From Siminovitchia sp047228825 (lineage in GTDB: Bacteria > Bacillota > Bacilli > Bacillales > Bacillaceae_C): a stretch of 25,718 bases of DNA. Both the position numbers and the translations under genes were made by a program. The notes below the pieces were generated by a model that saw only the letters and a program-made list of their open reading frames with translations, was not told the DNA's origin and searched no databases. Within the stretch, counting starts at the first letter, position 1; each line of letters begins with the position of its first letter. Below are positions 23,888 through 25,718 of the stretch, piece after piece. The stretch spans positions 1 through 25,718 of the forward strand of contig NZ_JBFEGN010000058.1 in assembly GCF_047228825.1 (NCBI RefSeq). The letters run 5' to 3'.

Positions 23888-25084
23888 TTATGGTTTTACT
23901 ACCGTTTTAAATTCTTGTTTCCCATCTTTAAATTCAAGAATGGTAGCTGATTTAACCGGGTTATGATTTTCGTCCACTGTAAAATTACCAGAAACTAGTG
24001 TTAAGTCTTTTGTCTTGGCCAGCTCCTCCTTGATTTTTTCAGGCTCAGCAGATCCGGCACGTTTGATTGCATCGGCTAAGAAATAAGCAGTATCATAACC
24101 AAGTGCGTTAAAGGCATCTGGTGTTTTGCCATCGTATTTCGCTTCAAAAGCTTTTACAAATTCCTGAACCTTTTGGTCTTCAGTATTTCCAGAAGAGTAG
24201 TGGTTCGTTAAATACGTGTTATTTAAAGCGTCTCCACCTGCGACTTCAACAAGCTTGGGAGAATCCCAGCCATCTGCCCCCATTAAAGGTACATCAATGC
24301 CAAGTTCACGGGCTTGCTTGACAATGAGACCAACTTCTTCGTAGTACCCCGGAATAAACACGAAATCAGGCTTGGCAGATTTGATGCGTGTTAATGTAGC
24401 ACGGAAATCCGTATCTTTCGCTACATAAGCTTCTTCTGCCACAATTTTCCCGCCGTTTTCCTCAAATACTTCCTTAAAGGATTTTGCCAAACCTTTGGAA
24501 TAGTCACTGGCACTATCAATGTAAACGGCTGCATTTTTAACTTTTAATTCGTTTGTTGCAAAATTGGCGGCAACTTCACCTTGGAAAGGATCAATAAAGC
24601 AAGTTCTAAAGATATAATCATTTAATTTTCCGTCATTTACCGTGATGTCTTCTGCAGTCCCCGTTGGTGTGATGAGAGGAACTTTATTATCTTGTGCAAT
24701 TTGAATTTGTGCCTTTGTATTTCCGCTTGTCGCTGCTCCAACAATAGCAACTACTTTATCCTGGCTAGTAAGCTTTAATGCTCCGTTTGTAGCCTCGGAT
24801 GCTTCTGATTTATTGTCTACTTTCACAAGTTCAATTTTCTTGCCGTCAATGCCTTCTTTATTAATTTCTTCAATGCCAAGCTCTAACCCCTGTGCAATAG
24901 ATGACCCATAAGAAGCTACTTGGCCGGATAATTCAAGGTTTGCACCGACTTTAATGGTGCCGCCTTTATCCTTGGAGCCGCCACCGCCGCCGCTGGATTC
25001 TTCTGAACCGCCGCCACAGCCAGCCATAGCCCCGGCAGCTAATGATAAAGATAGAAAAATACTGGCTAACTTTCTCTTTTTCAT
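23888..25084 (-). CDS. Branched-chain amino-acid-binding lipoprotein (Leu/Ile/Val binding type)
   Basis: This is the extracytoplasmic substrate-binding subunit (398 aa). The lipobox AMAGC puts the lipidated Cys at residue 23, followed by a Gly/Ser-rich flexible linker (about 24-40). The type I periplasmic-binding fold begins at KVGANLELSGQVASYGSS and includes AIVGAATSGNTKAQIQ, NDYIFRTCFIDPFQGEVAA, FIPGYYEEVGLIVKQARELG and NALGYDTAYFLADAI, all typical of LivJ/LivK. The ATG is preceded by AAGGGGGA. It is the first and probably most expressed gene of the operon. Ligand preference within the branched-chain group cannot be read. Confidence 0.92.
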   Translation of the reverse strand: MKKRKLASIFLSLSLAAGAMAGCGGGSEESSGGGGGSKDKGGTIKVGANLELSGQVASYGSSIAQGLELGIEEINKEGIDGKKIELVKVDNKSEASEATNGALKLTSQDKVVAIVGAATSGNTKAQIQIAQDNKVPLITPTGTAEDITVNDGKLNDYIFRTCFIDPFQGEVAANFATNELKVKNAAVYIDSASDYSKGLAKSFKEVFEENGGKIVAEEAYVAKDTDFRATLTRIKSAKPDFVFIPGYYEEVGLIVKQARELGIDVPLMGADGWDSPKLVEVAGGDALNNTYLTNHYSSGNTEDQKVQEFVKAFEAKYDGKTPDAFNALGYDTAYFLADAIKRAGSAEPEKIKEELAKTKDLTLVSGNFTVDENHNPVKSATILEFKDGKQEFKTVVKP

Positions 25085-25154
25085 TCTTTTTCCCCCTTAA
25101 AATTTTCAAGCAGATGGTGTTGCATCCACTTGTTTTAATTCAAAAGCGACTAAT

Positions 25155-25169
25155 AATATTCTGAAAACA
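25155..25169. promoter_or_regulatory. CodY-box-like site at the liv promoter
   Basis: AATATTCTGAAAACA matches the CodY consensus AATTTTCWGAAAATT at 12 of 15 positions. It abuts the -10 box of the candidate liv promoter and covers the expected start site, a position suited to repression when branched-chain amino acids are plentiful. Confidence 0.6.
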
Positions 25170-25197
25170 TTGTACATGATATTGCATCATTAGTCTA
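25169..25197 (-). promoter_or_regulatory. Candidate liv operon promoter
   Basis: On the minus strand TAGACT (25197-25192) and TACAAT (25174-25169) are spaced by 17 bp; four and five of six bases match the sigma-A consensus. Transcription would begin near 25162, giving a leader of about 78 bases. Confidence 0.5.
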
Positions 25198-25269
25198 GTA
25201 GCAATTTCAAGATAAAACAGCACCATCATTATCCAAGAAATGAAAAAACCGATTTTACTTTATATTGAT

Positions 25270-25283
25270 TGTAAGCCCTTACA
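25270..25283. promoter_or_regulatory. cre-like (CcpA) site upstream of liv
   Basis: TGTAAGCCCTTACA fits the cre consensus TGWAARCGYTWNCW at 13 of 14 positions (central C for G) and has perfect 6-bp arms. It is centred about 114 bp before the predicted liv start, a position where CcpA could activate, as at the ilv-leu promoter of B. subtilis. Confidence 0.5.
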
Positions 25284-25500
25284 TATTTTTTGATTTTTAT
25301 CAAAGTGCTCAATTTGAGATTATTGATGACGCTGTACAGCATAATATGAAATCATAATCAATTACATTCCATTTTCATTAATGTATGGGCAACATGGTTA
25401 CTGTGAAAAATCAGAAAACAATATTTTTTTAGGATAAAACCAGGACAAAAACATCTCAATAAAGCTATATTAATATAAAATATATGTCAAGGGGTAGCAA

Positions 25501-25608
25501 ATGGAGAATTGGTTATTTGAGATCATGAATGAGTATGTTTATTTGGGCATTATCTTTTTGATTGCAGGGGAAAATATTTTTCCGCCCATCCCTTCGGTTC
25601 AGCCTTGA
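25501..25608 (+). pseudogene. DedA-family membrane protein, truncated remnant
   Basis: An ATG at 25501, six bases after AAGGGG, opens a 35-codon frame. It begins MENWLFEIMNEYVYLGIIFL and reaches GENIFPPIPS, the conserved N-terminus of DedA-family proteins (normally about 200 aa with ENxxPPIPSE). Right after IPS the sequence departs from the family and a TGA follows four codons on. I find no continuation in other frames before the window ends. DedA proteins act in lipid-carrier recycling; this copy should be non-functional. The expression signals look intact, so truncation appears recent. Confidence 0.7.
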
Positions 25609-25645
25609 GGAGTAAAAAATCTTCGAGATAATTTCAATTATCATA

Positions 25646-25703
25646 CCCCCTAAATTTTGATAAATATGGGATAATTTAACTGTGTTTATCATGATTTAGG
25701 GGG
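25646..25703. repeat. 19-bp inverted repeat ahead of the last start codon
   Basis: CCCCCTAAATTTTGATAAA at 25646-25664 is inverted at 25685-25703 with 17 of 19 bases matching and a 20-bp spacer containing GATAAT. It could be a hairpin leader, an operator, or part of the end of a mobile element that truncated dedA. Confidence 0.6.
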
Positions 25704-25707
25704 ATTT

Positions 25708-25718
25708 ATGGATGATTA
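25708..25718 (+). CDS. Start of an unidentified gene, cut by the right edge
   Basis: An ATG at 25708 follows AGGGGGA at a spacing of about three to four bases and reads Met-Asp-Asp before the window ends. The product cannot be told. Given the truncated dedA next to it, a transposase is one possibility. Confidence 0.25.

Larger units (their letters stand above)
25085..25500. other. Intergenic region between liv and the dedA remnant
   Basis: This 416-bp AT-rich region has no coding frame of note. It holds the liv promoter, the CodY-like and cre-like sites, a TTGAT-TTTT-ATCAA palindrome at 25290-25303 and a 10-bp palindrome GCTGTACAGC at 25331-25340. Divergent control of liv and the former dedA gene is possible. 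Confidence 0.6.

Noticed and set aside
25290..25303. TTGAT-TTTT-ATCAA, an exact match to the E. coli FNR consensus
   Set aside because: As I recall, Bacillus Fnr uses a TGTGA-N6-TCACA site, and such AT-rich palindromes arise readily by chance, so I do not call an FNR site.
25541..25658. Short minus-strand frame opening after AGGGGG in the inverted repeat
   Set aside because: It is antisense to the dedA remnant, has no family features, and the apparent ribosome binding site is a by-product of the inverted repeat.

Overview
The window comes from a low-GC, Gram-positive endospore-former of the Bacillaceae (Bacillus, Geobacillus or a close relative). The evidence is strong AGGAGG-type ribosome binding sites, TTG and GTG starts, a SipW/camelysin (CalY/TasA) locus, a SpoIIM-family protein and a GC-rich interspersed repeat that I know from Bacillus genomes. 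I saw no rRNA, tRNA, CRISPR array or plasmid origin.

Layout. (1) Positions 1-1980 are a scrambled accessory segment. It holds the 5' part of an IS1634-like transposase running off the left edge, an AT-rich orphan gene, a palindromic repeat nested inside a larger inverted repeat, and two facing gene remnants that meet near 1785. One remnant is the 3' end of a probable Yip1-family membrane gene. (2) Positions 1981-9650 are a tight seven-gene envelope operon: M48 membrane peptidase, SpoIIM-like protein, ABC permease, ABC ATPase, then a membrane-fusion protein, ATPase and FtsX-type permease resembling Bacillus YknXYZ. A rho-independent terminator follows. (3) Positions 10248-20129 are an eight-gene secretion and matrix locus, all on the + strand: a giant secreted M14+M28 peptidase, a TapA-like anchor, the SipW signal peptidase, and then CalY-1, M14 peptidase, CalY-2, M28 peptidase, CalY-3 in strict alternation. 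(4) Positions 20471-25084, on the - strand, are a complete branched-chain amino-acid ABC importer (binding lipoprotein, LivH, LivM, LivG, LivF), with CodY-like and cre-like sites upstream. (5) The right edge has a DedA remnant of 35 codons, a 19-bp inverted repeat and the first codons of another gene.

The most interesting part is region 3. All three exported peptidases carry the same roughly 80-residue helical module (FIMAH type, by recall). The architectures are M14-module, module-M28, and M14-module-M28, so the giant protein looks like the two smaller ones joined through the shared module. SipW would process the three CalY fibre-type proteins. The interleaving suggests a cell-surface matrix with built-in exo-peptidases, the module being the candidate tether. 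CalY-1 and CalY-2 are encoded by a 616-bp near-identical duplication with six base differences and one amino-acid change, which points to very recent duplication or gene conversion. This functional model is inference; the domain and duplication observations are read directly from the sequence.
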